Below, in pieces: positions 13,465-25,500 of a stretch of 64,000 nt of DNA. The DNA comes from Acytostelium subglobosum LB1. Its lineage: Eukaryota; Evosea; Eumycetozoa; Acytosteliales; Acytosteliaceae. Location of the stretch: assembly GCF_000787575.1 (NCBI RefSeq), contig NW_012236509.1, positions 340,540 to 404,539 of the forward strand. Reading direction: 5' to 3'. The notes below the pieces were generated by a model that was given only the letters and a program-made list of their open reading frames with translations, had not been told where the DNA came from and searched no databases. The stretch's first letter is position 1. Each line of letters begins with the position of its first letter. A program made the position numbers and the translations under genes.

Positions 13465-13695
13465 TATCAGTATCAGTATCAATAACTCCGCTTCACATCA
13501 TCAACTCTCACCCTCTACCAAGGTAGGCAACAACATTAATATTAATTAAACTTCATTCATTCATTCATTCTCAAAGTCTGGAATATGCCCATTAATTTTT
13601 GGAAATGTCCAACTAATATTTGATGGTGTAATAATAATATTTATTTATTATTTATTGTAATGGTGACATGAGAGGAATATGGTTTATATCCCTTG
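13465..13695. other. Spacer
   Basis: AT-rich DNA with a short (ATTC)n tract at about 13555-13571. No gene seen. Confidence 0.5.
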
Positions 13696-13889
13696 TTAGT
13701 TGAGAGTAGCTGATGCACAGATCATTGTTTCACCTATGCTTCCTTGGAAATCAGCAATGAGTGCGAGGAGTCCTGAATTTAAGAGATTGGCATTCTTGTT
13801 GGACGACTGCATTCCAAAGTTGGAGGTGGAGTTAGCAGCAATTGTTGATGAGTTGGAGCCAAGTTCTTAAAGGCAGAGATTAAAGTCAT
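13696..13889 (-). pseudogene. Small (about 64 aa) frame-broken protein gene
   Basis: Minus strand. An ATG at 13889 opens MTLISAFKN and then leaves frame. From the next base the other frame reads LGSNSSTIAANSTSNFGMQ and on to GLLALIADFQGSIGETMICA, ending TLN-stop at 13696. The span is 194 bases, one short of 65 codons, so a single missing base near 13865 would give one intact small protein. It resembles in style the short Ser/Asn-rich proteins with MTL starts that are common in dictyostelids. No intron with GT-AG fits. It is either a real frameshift or a sequencing error. The ATG sits just downstream of an AT-rich promoter-like stretch (13890-14010). Confidence 0.4.
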
Positions 13890-14491
13890 TTTTTAAAATA
13901 TTGTTTAATTTATTGATTGATGGAAGAATGATTGATGATTGAATAAAATGTCAAATTTGATAGTTTATTTATATTAATTAAATATATATTTATTTAAATA
14001 ATTTGCTCATATAATAAAAGAATTCCTTGATACAAAATACTCGGACGTTCGTCCAATCATTAATCTTACACAATTTAACACATGTCACTAATATTCAGTG
14101 CGGGTGATCAGGAGATACAGATAATACTTATTTGTAAATATGTGGATTATTCAAATAATAAGGATAATTATATTATTATTATACAAATAAGATCCACTTT
14201 GGTACAATTGAGGTTATACAACTGTATGTTCCCAAAAACTACACACATTGTTTGGCGCCACAGCCCCAAACGGAATCAGAGATTAATTTGAATCTTCAAG
14301 ACTTCGCAACAAGGCGATCTAACACACACCACTTCAAACAAACACATGCACATTCATTCAATTTGTTGCTTACACTATTTATATCTCTATCTCTATCTCT
14401 ACTTATATATATTATATTACTTTACATACATACTTAATTACTTATATATAACATACTAGTATGTTACAACTTTAGATCATTTGAAATAAAT
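13890..14491. promoter_or_regulatory. Divergent AT-rich promoter region
   Basis: Lies between the small minus-strand gene and the PWWP gene. It contains a long A/T block (13965-14010) and a CTATCT simple repeat with TATATA (14377-14420), ending about 70 bases before the PWWP start codon. No supported gene; the short frames here lack any family features. Confidence 0.4.
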
Positions 14492-16893
14492 ATGAGTAGT
14501 GCAGAATCACCAACATCACCATCAACAGAAGAACAACAACAAAATAATACATCATCATTATCATCACAATTACATCAATCAACACAGATTGTATATCCAC
14601 CAAACGTTACAGAGATCACTGTATACTCTGTATTGTACGGACATTGGGGCTATTGGCCTGGACGTGCCGCACGACCATCCGAAGTCGCTCAATCAGTACT
14701 TCGAGGTTGTAAGAAGGACCAATTCCTCGTCTATTTCTTTGGTTCAAACGACTAGTAAGTGACACTCATTCACTCGCTCAATTGATCACTCGTTCGGTTC
14801 GCTCACTCACTCACATGAATCAATCAATTACATGATCCAGCGGCTTTGTAAAGGATAATCATATCAAAGCATATTGCTCAAAAGAATTAATGCAACAAAA
14901 GTTGAAGGCAGCTGATATGAAGAAGATGACAAAGGCAATTGATTGTGCTGAGCAGTGGATCAACGCAAAGTCACATGAGTTCCCAGTGCACCACGAGGTC
15001 AGGAAGGTCAAGAAGGAGGTGGATCACGACTACTCTACACCGACCAAGCCAAGACAGCGTAGAAGAGCGCCCGCCAAGCCGAGCACGGCAGCGGCCAAAC
15101 GCAAGATCTCGGCGGTCAAGCAGGAAAAGCTCTCACAGCAAAGGGATGAGGAGATTGTGGACAACGACACGTCAGAGTCCAACGACTCGTCGTCCATGGT
15201 CACGCCCACAAAGCGATCGCCTCTGCAGTTCCTTGGCAAGAACAATCATTCTCCAACGTCACAGTACTCGACACAAGGCTCAAGCACATCGTCCACGACC
15301 ACTGCACCGGCCAACGACGGCAATCTCTTCTCTCCTCTGGCCACTCAATCAATCACACCTCTGTCTCACAAGCGCAAGCAGCTGGACTTCCATCCACCCA
15401 CGCCCTACAAGCAGCCGCCAATCAAACAGGAACCTGGCGCGGCAAAGATGGACAATGAGATGGTTGAGGCCGAGATGCTGCATCTCCTGGCTCTGCACGG
15501 TCCCATCACCATTGAGGAGCTGCGCGCCAAGGTCACGCTGCCATGTGACAACATGCAACGCATTGTACAGGTGTGCGAGAAGATCGCCTGCAGGGATGTG
15601 AATGACAAGTGGTCGCTGACCAACGACCGATACAGCAATGTGCGCGAGTCATGGCATGGCTATCAAAAGGATGAGGAAAAGAAGAAGATACGCAAGAGGA
15701 AGCAAGATTCATTGGCTGCACATCTAGCACAGTCGCGACAAGAAAAGGAGAATGGAAAGGAGAAGGAGCAGGCGGATATCCCGTCATTAGCCAATGTCGA
15801 ACCTGTCCCTGTTGTACAGACACTCAATCTGACGACAACAACAACAACTACAACGACGACAATGACAAAGACACCTGGCAGCAGGATACAAGTATCATCA
15901 TCATTCACTCCTCTCTCGCCCAAGGCCAAGAAGAAGTTGGCCGACCCATTGTTGGACCTCACGCCCATCAAGCCAAGGCCATCTCTCACAACAAACTCAA
16001 ATACAAACACCAACACAGACAATATTGCCACGTTGGATCAATGTACAATGGACTCATTGCAGCCAAACGCTATGGATACTACAATCCCGCTGTTGGATGA
16101 TGTTTCAGCACCTCAACAACAGATGACGATCGACAGCTTTGAGGAGGAAGAGGACGAGGATGATAGGATCGTCTCTACACAGAATGGCGGGGGATCTTCG
16201 AGCCAGGGCAGTCAGAAGAGCAGCAGTGGCATCACAAGTAGTCAACAGCAACAGATCAACACAACGATAAACAACATCTACTTTAGCAACAACAACTATT
16301 TGACACAGCAGACAACGCCAACGCCGCCAACACCACCACCCTCGCACAACCTTCGGCCGCCATCGACACCCTACTCGTCGCCAGGCATCCCTCCTACGCT
16401 AGTAGTTGTATCGCCTTCAAACAAGAAACGCGCCAATTACTATGCCTCTCCAGACGACTCGGACGGCGACTACATCGCCCCTACCATCCCCATCAACTTT
16501 AATGACGCCCAGACATCCACCACGACCACATCGAACAAGACAGCATTCCAACATCACAATGGCTCCACTGTTATAATCGATCAAACACAACTACGTGACA
16601 TTGTCAATGACTCTGATCACATCAAGTCAATACTCAAAGAGTCGCTGAAGGATCTGTTCTCCAATCACTTCAAACAACATGCTATGAAGGACCTACGTGG
16701 CATCATTGACAAAGAAGTGGCGGCCAAGATCAATCAGATCAAGGAGGACATTGTCGACGAGTTCAACAGTCAGCTGGGGCAAGAGACCAAGAAGAGGAAG
16801 AAGTCCATCCAAACAGTCATTCACTCACTCACCGACATTGAGCAATCAATATGTTCACTGAAGCAAAACCTTGAGCGACTGATCGAGCGGTAA
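14492..16893 (+). CDS. PWWP-domain protein with ELL-like winged helix, 771 aa
   Basis: Exons 14492-14754 and 14841-16893; the junction restores GSNDY|GFVKDN. Residues about 40-118 form a PWWP domain (VLYGHWGYWPGRAARP, then FLVYFFGSNDYGFV, then HIKAY), a reader of methylated histone tails and DNA. Residues about 293-375 (EMLHLLALHGPITIEEL, ESWHGYQKDEEKKKIRKRK) match the pattern of the winged helix that follows the N-terminal domain in the elongation factor ELL (HLLAL..., DWPGY...). Around these lie basic nuclear-signal-like stretches (PRQRRRAPAKP), Thr/Pro/Gln-rich disorder, and a C-terminal helical segment (about 700-771). A nuclear chromatin or transcription-elongation role is inferred. The PWWP call is firm; the ELL similarity is from memory of the family. 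Confidence 0.85.
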
Positions 16894-17412
16894 GGGCTAG
16901 GGCTTGTCGTGGAAGTGACTGGCCTGGCCTCTGTCAATCCAAAAAGGAATATAGAGTCCTTTGTAAATATAAACATGGATGGCAAATCCCATTGATGTAT
17001 TACATTTAACAACTCAACTACCATTATCAACATGGCCCTTGTGACCCCTCTGCTCTTGGTCCCCTTTGTCGTCTACATTAAGTTAATGGTCTCTCGAGAG
17101 AGAAGTGTCTCTCTGACCTTGTGTGTGTCTGTTTATTACATATGCTTTGATGAGGACTTAAGTTATTACACATCAGTCCCAATCAATATACAACTCGTAC
17201 CAGTCTTGAATTGACTTGATCACTTCTCTCTACATGGGGATAAAAAATATACATCGGACAGTTTGATGGACGGGAATGGTTGGACGGGAATGGATGAATA
17301 GTTGCACCCTATGATTGATTGGTTGTCCAGTCCAGTCCAGTCCATCTGTATGAGAGCGAGTTGGCACCTATTGCTACAAGTGTTTGCTTGGCGCGCCAAT
17401 GTTACCCTACAT
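16894..17412. other. Convergent spacer
   Basis: The 3' flanks of the PWWP and RGS genes. It contains a degenerate GGGCTAGGG motif at 16896 and a GTCCA repeat (17327-17344). No gene seen. Confidence 0.5.
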
Positions 17413-17972
17413 TTACTTGACGGTTGGTGTTGGAGTATGTGTCTGCAAGAACTCCTCCATCTCACATATTGTTACACTCCTATCTCTTTCTGATGTTGTA
17501 ATCTCAAACTCATATTTGTTGTCTGTTCACATTAATGAGTGATTGGAATGTGATTGATGTTAGTCATTTTGTGATAATTATAATTATTGGATTGATCAAT
17601 CATACCTAAACACTTCTTGTATGAATCGGACTTTGTGAATGATGGAATGGCATCCATCTCCATTAGACGCCTGATGGCATTTTGGATTGGCAGGAATAGC
17701 TCGTTGGTGGGATTGGCCATGTTCTTTTCCAGATCCTTTCTTTGGCAGTGATCGATGTTTAGCTCGTATTTGCTCTCGGTATTGAAGTACTTGTTGTATA
17801 TCTCCTTGGATCGCTTGATCCTGTTGTCATCTGATTCGATCAGACGGTAGTTCTCAGCTTCCAGCCAGAAGGACAGGTTCTCATTATTATATCTCTCGTA
17901 CAAGAACTTGCGGAATGACAATGCCAATGCCTTGTTCCTAACAATCTGATCCAGTCCAAGCATGTTAAACAT
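17413..17972 (-). CDS. RGS-domain protein, 158 aa
   Basis: Exons 17972-17606 and 17522-17413. The intron has a GTATGA donor, a TGACTAACA branch site and a CAG acceptor. The second exon adds DNKYEFEITTSERDRS and ends TPTPTVK. Nearly the whole first exon is one RGS domain (FRKFLYERYNNENLSFWLEA, then SKEIYNKYF, then IQNAIRRLM, then FTKSDSYKKCL). RGS domains speed GTP hydrolysis by heterotrimeric G-alpha subunits, which carry chemoattractant signalling in these amoebae. There is no other domain and no membrane anchor, so this is a minimal RGS protein. Confidence 0.88.
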
Positions 17973-18032
17973 TCTTCTTTCTTCTTCTTCTTTAAAGTAT
18001 TATATTATATAAAGTATTATTATTATCTGATG

Positions 18033-18081
<49 letters not shown>

Positions 18082-19198
18082 TGTTTGGATTGATTGATTC
18101 TTTGGAGAGGGAAGAGAGAGTGGACCTTTGAGATGGATGGCTGGAAGTGGATGTTGTTGGAGATGGTGCGCGAGATGATGTGTCCACACACTATTTTGAG
18201 TCAAAGGAGAGAGAGAAGAATGACTGACCAAAGGGTAGTGTTTAAAATGGTGTCTTGGCTGATGAACCTGTGTTGGTGATTGAACAACGTGTGTGAGTGA
18301 TTGACCTGATGGATGTTGTTGGTGAATGGGGGGTTTGTGTTTGATGGGTGAAACGGTGTTTGGTTGTAAGTGTGTGTGAGTGTGTGTGTGGCTGATTGAT
18401 GGTTGATCAGTGACTTAGATATATAAGTGTGTGTGTGATGTGATGTCAATCAATGAACTTTAAAACAGAGAAGACTACGCGATACGGTGGTGTGTGGCTA
18501 TATTCGATGATTAGCTCTCGCACTCTCTCTTGGCTGATATTGATATTGAATGATGTATTATTATTGTTACTTGTTATTTATATATGTTGGGGCATTGATC
18601 AAAATGGTTGATTCTTCTTACATTCGTTTCATCATTAATTCATTGTCGCGCTCTATTCGAAGAGGATTGTGATACATCTCTATGGATGATGGATAAAGAG
18701 ACGAGATCTATTTTTAAGTTACATGTAAAGGTTGTATCAATGTGATTAATCACATCACCACCACCCGTGATCGTATTAGTATTAGACACACGAAAGAGCA
18801 TTTAATTTGATGGTAGTCTTTACATCAACTAGCATGCTGTGACAACAACACGTTTTACAGTAATGCTATTGATTTCACATGATCGGGAAACTGATCAATG
18901 TTTCAGGGCAACAAGTGTGCTTTGCCGGGTACGCCCTTGACAAGCATCATCAAACACACACATAGGCTCACATGTTATTGATGTGGCCATCAATCACGTC
19001 TGTGGGGCATGTGGTAGGATAAGGCCTATCCTTCATGTTCTAATGAATGCGTATTCTTGTCCTTTGGATGAGGCTAAAATGGTTTAAATTTAGATACCAT
19101 GACTCTTCCAACGTCAAAGTATCCACAGACAACAACCAATNCCAGTGAGTACTAAAGCGGGATCAATCAAGAGCGTAGACGTGGAGTGTTAGTACCAG
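17973..19198. other. Repeat-rich spacer with one ambiguous base
   Basis: Contains a (TTGA)n array (18036-18079), GTGTGA-rich DNA (18285-18440) and an N at 19141; a second N (19248) lies in the neighbouring intron. The minus-strand frames at 18000-18449 are His/Thr/Asn readings of simple repeats and are not called. No RNA gene recognised. Confidence 0.55.
18036..18079. repeat. (TTGA)n tetranucleotide array
   Basis: About eleven uninterrupted TTGA units just upstream of the RGS gene. Confidence 0.9.
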
Positions 19199-19924
19199 TC
19201 ATTTCAAACCATTCTTGTCCTTTAGTTTGTCTGAGGACATCAATTGANGGGATGGATGTATGAAGGGTATGGCCCAGGGGAGCGTAGGGCCAGGACAGGG
19301 TAGAGTAGAGTCTCCGCATGCCTCACGCAACCGCCTCACAACCCATACATCCATCACAACAACAATAACAAGAGTTATAATTGGCTTGACTTACTTAGAG
19401 TTAGAAACTTGGATGATGTGTAGAATGAAGCGTTGGTCAATAGTGATTCGATAGTAATGGTGTTGATGTCGTATGGTTTGTTCGTGATGTACAGAGTCAA
19501 TACTGTGTATAGGGCATGGTTCTCCAACAGTTCAAAGATTAGAAATAGCAGTGGACACAGATGTGCGAGTGCTCCAGACACTGAACCATATGGATATAAC
19601 ATTGATATCACGATCGTTGCATCCAAGAACATCAATATTGGCATTGTCAAGTCGAGTCCAGTGTACATTGATCTATATGTTTCAATCTCCTGCTCTGACA
19701 AGTTGGTTATCAACTGTTTGGCATAGTTCAGTTCGTAGCCAAAGATGTGTACATCAAACAACTAGTCAGAGGAGGTATGTTAGAGGAGTATGCGTCAACA
19801 TAGACAGAGATAAGGCTGTATATACCTTTGACGACACGTTTAGAGTGCAGTAATAGTTGAGTGCTACCCAGTTGACAAAGCTTAGTGCGAGCAATGCAAC
19901 AAGTAGCTTGGACTTTTGTTCCAT
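19199..19924 (-). CDS. Small polytopic membrane protein, about 165 aa
   Basis: Exon 1 is 19924-19826 (MEQKSKLLVALLALSFVNW...) and exon 2 is 19761-19395. A likely exon 3 at 19230-19199 adds KLKDKNGLK. Intron 1 has a CTCTAACAT branch site. Without the last splice the frame stops at 19375 (161 aa). There are at least three hydrophobic segments: the N-terminus, LTMPILMFLDATIVISMLYP, and ALAHLCPLLFLIFELLEN. The pattern FGY...LD..P...P.....FELLEN...ASFYTSSK resembles a family of unnamed integral membrane proteins seen in bacteria (FGY, LD..YP, FDLLEN, FT..K); that resemblance is from memory. Function unknown. An N base (19248) sits in the proposed second intron. Confidence 0.6.
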
Positions 19925-20480
19925 TTATCTGTATATACAGTTGTAGTACTACTTGTTAGTCTGTCAACGAAAATGAAAGAACAGAGGGGCATCATTATTA
20001 CTTGAAGATGTGGCTAATGGATGGATGGTCTTTGTGTGTGTGTGGGGCTGGAGTGATGTTCGCCTCGTCAGCACTCCACACACCATCAACGAGACTTCAC
20101 ACACCTTATATCAATCAATTTAGTATACAGTCTAGTGATCACTGTAAAGTGATTGAACGATGTAAATCCGGTAAATAACTGGTGTGGGGACAAGATGTCA
20201 ATGTTGCCAGCTGGCATGTCAGATTCTTAACCTTGTTGTAGATGGACAATAACATCAAAGTCTGTAAAAAGAAGTGGAAGATTCAGATTGATGAGATGTC
20301 GTGCCATGGCACCTCTCAGTACCTCTGAGGCAAAGACCCTGTCAGTGGGTCCTAGGTCCTTGAGCCCACCCCTTCTACAACAGGTCATTATCTGTTTTCG
20401 TGAACAACATTTCAAAGTTCGAGGGTGACATCTTGTCTACTTCATTCATTAATTCAGCCAACAAGTAGTTGTATAAGAGT
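19925..20480. other. Divergent spacer with nested inverted repeats
   Basis: Promoter region for two membrane-protein genes. The distal half (about 20188-20438) holds inverted repeats: ACAAGATGTCA against TGACATCTTGT, GTTGTAGA against TCTACAAC, and the palindrome GTGCCATGGCAC. The minus-strand frame at 20227-20415 has no family features. The proximal 40 bases are T/A-rich. Confidence 0.45.
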
Positions 20481-22417
20481 ATGTCACACAGCCTAACTCA
20501 TTTGCTAGTACTGCTGCTACTGCTACTTGCAGTGTTGGCAAAGGGTGACACTCAATCAACATCATATATCACCCCTGTACAACAACAACAACAACAAGAA
20601 CAAGAACAACAAGTAGAAGAGCAACAGCAACAACTACAAAATAGTACAGCTAATTGGGTACATTGGATAACATTTGGTACAAACGATTATTATTGCAATG
20701 GAGTTGTACAGAGAGCTTCTTCATATATGATTGATGTTTGCTATCCACACACGACACAAGGACAGGGCTCATTCATGTTTACACTCAATTACTTCAACAG
20801 CAGTGGAGACCTATCGTTCAATTACTATTACGATGGACAGTGTAGTTACTATGACCCCGACAACAGCAACAACACCATTCTCTCTATAAATAGCTGTACA
20901 ACATGGCTTCACTCCCGGTTCATCCTCACCGACGTCCCCGTCATCCCTCAAAAGAATGCACTATACTATGAGAGATACTCATGGTCATGGGGAAAGTATG
21001 TTGGTCCTTACTCTATCATTCATTATACCTTCTCTAACTTACTTATCTCTCAATGGCTACAACAGTTCGAACAACTTCAACAATGACACTGGATGTATAA
21101 TACCAAACCCTGAACAGAATGCAAGGTACTCGGTAGTTGAGGGTGTATGCCTACCGGATGAAACAGTCATTTCACAACAACAACAACAGCAATATGTCAG
21201 GTCGGAGAGACAGGATAGATACTCACTGGCACTGACATTCGCCAGCTCATCAAGGTGCAGTGGATTTCCAGAGTACTACTCGTTGGTCTGCTCTCAATAC
21301 TCGAGCTACAACATATACAACGCATTCCCAGTGATCAATGACTACAGGATCACAGTTTCATCGATAATCATCATCGACTACAACACCATCCAGTTGAGTG
21401 GCATTGGCGGCACTGGTTGGAATGGCATGGCCCTCACGTACCAAGTCTGGTACTTCGACGGAAACACATATCAACGTGGATGTAGTCGCGTCACCGACGG
21501 AGTTTGCACCATCTATACCATCCCCTCTGGCATTGAAACACGCTTCGAGTTGACGGTGAACGGCGCCAACTACCTTGGAGTCAGTCCAATCTTGCTCACA
21601 GAGTCCATCATAATGCCTGTGCTGCCGGCCATGCAATCTCTGTCTGTGACTGATGTCTCAGAGACATCCGTCTCATTCGCCTATCAATCATTCGGTGGAC
21701 TAACACAATATCCCACCGTCTACAACATCACGGTCAATGGCGTGGCACACCCCGAGTGCTCGACAACACTTAAGTGCACTGTCACCGACCTGCCATTCAA
21801 TCAGAGCGCAGTGATTCGTGTGTCGGCGAGTAACTACAACTTCTCCACGCCACCAATGAACATTGAGCAGACGCTTCACGAGATGGTGTCGATCTCAGTG
21901 TTCAGCATCGACACTATCCGCTCAATGACGACCACCAGCGACATCCGAGTGTCCTATACCACGCGCGGAGGCCTCACATCGGCCTCGCGCTACTCACTCT
22001 CCATCGACGACACGCCCGTTATCAACTGTACAGAAACTCTCGAGAACACATGCGTGATCTACAACCTCACCACGCTGCAGACCTACACATTCAAACTGAT
22101 AGCCCGCAACGATGGCGAGGCAGTATACATCAGACATTCTAAAATCCGTATGTTATCTTAGCTGGGCACTCACTAGCCTGGCCTGGCCTGGTCTGGCGCG
22201 CAGCAAGCCAACTAACCATACAACAACTTACTTAGTATTCCGTGGATTCACTGTAACAACATCATTCATTGCCTCGATTGCATTCGCCGCAGTCGGATTG
22301 GCCATCATTCTTGGTTTCGCGATCCGCTTATACATGGTACAGGCAGCAACGATCAACAACAAGAACTACAAAGGTGGCAAAAGTGGGAAAGAGTACAAGT
22401 TCCTCATCAACAAATAA
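20481..22417 (+). CDS. Type I single-pass cell-surface protein, 592 aa
   Basis: Exons 20481-20995, 21066-22147 and 22236-22417; both introns carry CTAAC branch sites and keep frame. The ATG at 20481 gives a classic signal peptide (LLVLLLLLLAVLAKG). Next come a Gln/Glu tract, an N-terminal Tyr/Cys-rich domain (about 55-180), and then Ig/fibronectin-III-like beta-sandwich repeats. Phrases such as SVTDVSETSVSFAYQSFGG and ...TVNGVAHPECSTTLKCTVTDL recur, each ending in a Cys pair, with several N-glycosylation sites. Exon 3 gives one transmembrane helix (FIASIAFAAVGLAIILGFAI) and a short basic tail ending YKFLINK. A surface adhesion or recognition role is likely from the architecture only. Confidence 0.82.
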
Positions 22418-22501
22418 ACCATGTTGAGAGAGAGCGACAACATCATCTTTGGATTGTACAATTTGGGTAGTTCTACACGAGGGTCCTGCCTGTGCCGCAT
22501 C

Positions 22502-25500
22502 CTACAGGGATGGCATAGCAGTTGGCCACTTCTCGTTGTCCTCTGACAACTCAGCCTCAGCCTCGGAACTGGCCCAAAACTCTTTATTCATCTTCTCGAC
22601 GATACGCTTGAACAACTTGGGCACGTGCATCGAAGTGATGGCTGAGAACAGCGCCTCTTCCTTGATGTCCTGCGGCATCGAACGCAGCAGCTGGATGGCA
22701 TCGTCAAAGCTGGATGAGCCGATCAGTCGCTCGCAGCACTTGATCACACTAATGGCTGTACGGTAGATGAATGACTCGCCCTCCAGCAAGAAGCAGTCCC
22801 AGACGCGCGCCACCACTGGCAGCGGCAGCTGCTTGGTGAACAGGGTCATGAACCACTCGAGCAGGTAGTGCTCCGATGAGAAGCCCATCTTGCGGAAGGC
22901 TGCGTGCAACTCGGGCAGATGGCGATTGAACAGCACGTCAAAGATCTTGACGTGTTTGACAATCTGCTGCACGTCCATCATGAAGAGCGACGTGAAGAAG
23001 TGGGTGTTGACCAGGTTGACAAAGGCCACGAAGCAGTCGTATGGCTCCAGGTGCATGCAGAGCAGGCCGCCAAGGTAGGTCATGCCTTGGACGTAGCCGA
23101 TCTTTGGTCGATGCAGTGTCCATGCGAGCAGCAGATGTGTGAGTTGTGTGTGGAAGGGTCCCTTGCGATTGAACAGGTTGAGTTGGGGGAATGTACGCGG
23201 CAGGTCGATTCGCAGCATGGACAATGTGGCCTTGAGCTCGGAGAAGCAGGGGATATGAGGGTTGGCGTCCTCATCAGACGTCTCGCTGTCGCTTCCAAAG
23301 TCGTCCATCATCTTTACATTCATCACTGATTGTGTCTTTAGGAATAATTCCACGATCTTTATCTTCTCCTCATAATAAGCTGGTGTGATACCAAGTTTGT
23401 TACCAATTGCCAGTTTCCTATTTTGGTAATTGAGTTTGAGTTTGAGTATGAGTTTGAGTATGAGTTTGAGATTGAGTTTGTGGTGATGCCCCACTTACCA
23501 GATGATTGGACGGACATCAGGTGGTATTCCACGCCTCCATATTGATCGCCACTCCTTTGACTTGATACACTTTTCCCACTTTGGTAGGAATTTGTTCTGC
23601 CATATCTTGGCAAGGACATCTTGGTCAATGTCCAATGTCTCAATATTTGTTGGTTTCTCTTTAAATATCTTTATACTATGTATATTGTTGTTGTTAGAAT
23701 TGATTGAATGAACATTGCTCAAGTTACTTACAATCTATCGTACAATGTGGCCAATGAATGTACCACTGGCTTTCTCTTAAAGTTGACTGGTTCGTCGTCG
23801 TCATCATCGTCGTCATCCTGTTGTGCCAGCAGATCACCTTGCATTGCCTCATACTCCTTCAGACCATCATCAAACGATTGAATCATCTCCAATGATTGTT
23901 GAACATCATACTCAATCAGTAACTTCTCCAACTAAAATGATCCAGATGTGTGAGTGAGTTAATGAGTGATTGAATGTTGTTGTAACATGAAACTTACATG
24001 TAGCATTGAGTCACTGAGCATTATTGAGTTGGATGATCGATCTACTTTGGTCATGCCCGAGCTAAAGTTGAGACTGCTGTGACTCTTCTTGATCGTGCCT
24101 CGGTTGGATATGATGGCGACAGAGTGCCACCATCCACTGGAGATAAAGTCAACAAAGTATGGTCGTAGTGATGGTATGATTATGGGTGAGAGAGTGCCAG
24201 TCTCTTTGTCTAGGCCAAGCTGTCCATACTCTCCTTGACCAAACGTCATGCACTCGCCATTGTTTGTTTGAACAAGTGTGTGTGAGAATCCACATGATAT
24301 GCTCTCGATGTTCTGGCCAAGCAGTCCGGTGACCAGACGCGGAACCAGCTGATCCTCACAATCATACTGAGTATGACCAAGGGATACGGCCAGTCCCCAC
24401 GTATAGACCTCCTTGAAAGAGGTCAACACACAAGTGTGATAATGTCCACATGATATCATGGCTACTGTGTCTTCTTGTTTGAGGAATGGTTTCAACTCCT
24501 TGGGCGTTGATTCATCAGTGCGCGAGTCAAGGCCGAGCTGGCCGTCCGAGCCCTTGCCCCATGAGTACAATGTTGTGTTGTTTGATGATAGAGCCACCGA
24601 GTGACAGAAGCCCGCGGCGACCATTGCAAGAGGCGATGTGATCTTGACCTTTGTAGGAGAGTGTGTGTTTACAGAGTTTGCGATACCAAGGCCGAGTTGG
24701 CCATTCGAGTTTGATCCCCATGTGAATAGTTGGCCATCCTTGGTCAGAGCCATTGAATGGGCCGATCCACATGCCACCTGAGTGATGACCATTCCATCCA
24801 GCTTTGATATTCTCTTTGGGAATGGACTGATCATATTCCAAGGGAAGCATGCACCTGGATCTGTTGGGGTATTTAAAAGCACGTCCAACAACAGTCCTCC
24901 ACCATTGAGCTTAGACAAGTAGAGTGCCTGTTCATCATCGACCATGTTTCCAAGTTGTCCCTGGTCTCCAAGTCCCCAACTATATACAACTCCATCCCCT
25001 TTATGAATTGAATGAGCTTTGGGTCAGTCTATGTGAGTGTGTGCAGGGATGATTCCGGAACATACTTGTGAGGACTAGTGTGTAGTCCTTGCCCGTGGCA
25101 ATGTGCTGGGGCACATCTCCACAGAATGCCTTCAACATGGAGAACTTTCGAATGGGTTGTATTGCTGTATGTTCATCAAGATCGCCATGACCAAGCTGTC
25201 CACATGTGTTTGCTCCCCAACTATAGAGGTCACCCTTGACTGTGAATGAGTCATGTGATTGATTGATTGAGTGAGTGGGTGTGGCAACTTGTCCGACATG
25301 AGTGTACTTACTTGTCATTACGATTGAGTGGCTTGCACCACAAGATACTTTGAATGGGTATTTACCTGCGAGGAGGCCATCTGTGTCTAGAGTAATTGGT
25401 ATACTTTGTTGTGATCGTTTTGAAAGACGACCCCAGGTCACACAACAAGTGCCCTCAAAGTCAACGTCCATCAAAGGGTTGATGTTACTGCCACTGTTAC

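Noticed and set aside
14127-14195. Inverted TTATTTGTA/TACAAATAA with GTGGAT/ATCCAC
   Set aside because: The two pairings are not nested, so they cannot form one stem; chance in AT-rich DNA is enough.
18000-18449. Minus-strand frames rich in His, Thr, Asn and Ser
   Set aside because: Readings of (TTGA)n and GTGTGA repeats; no ATG context or conserved segment.
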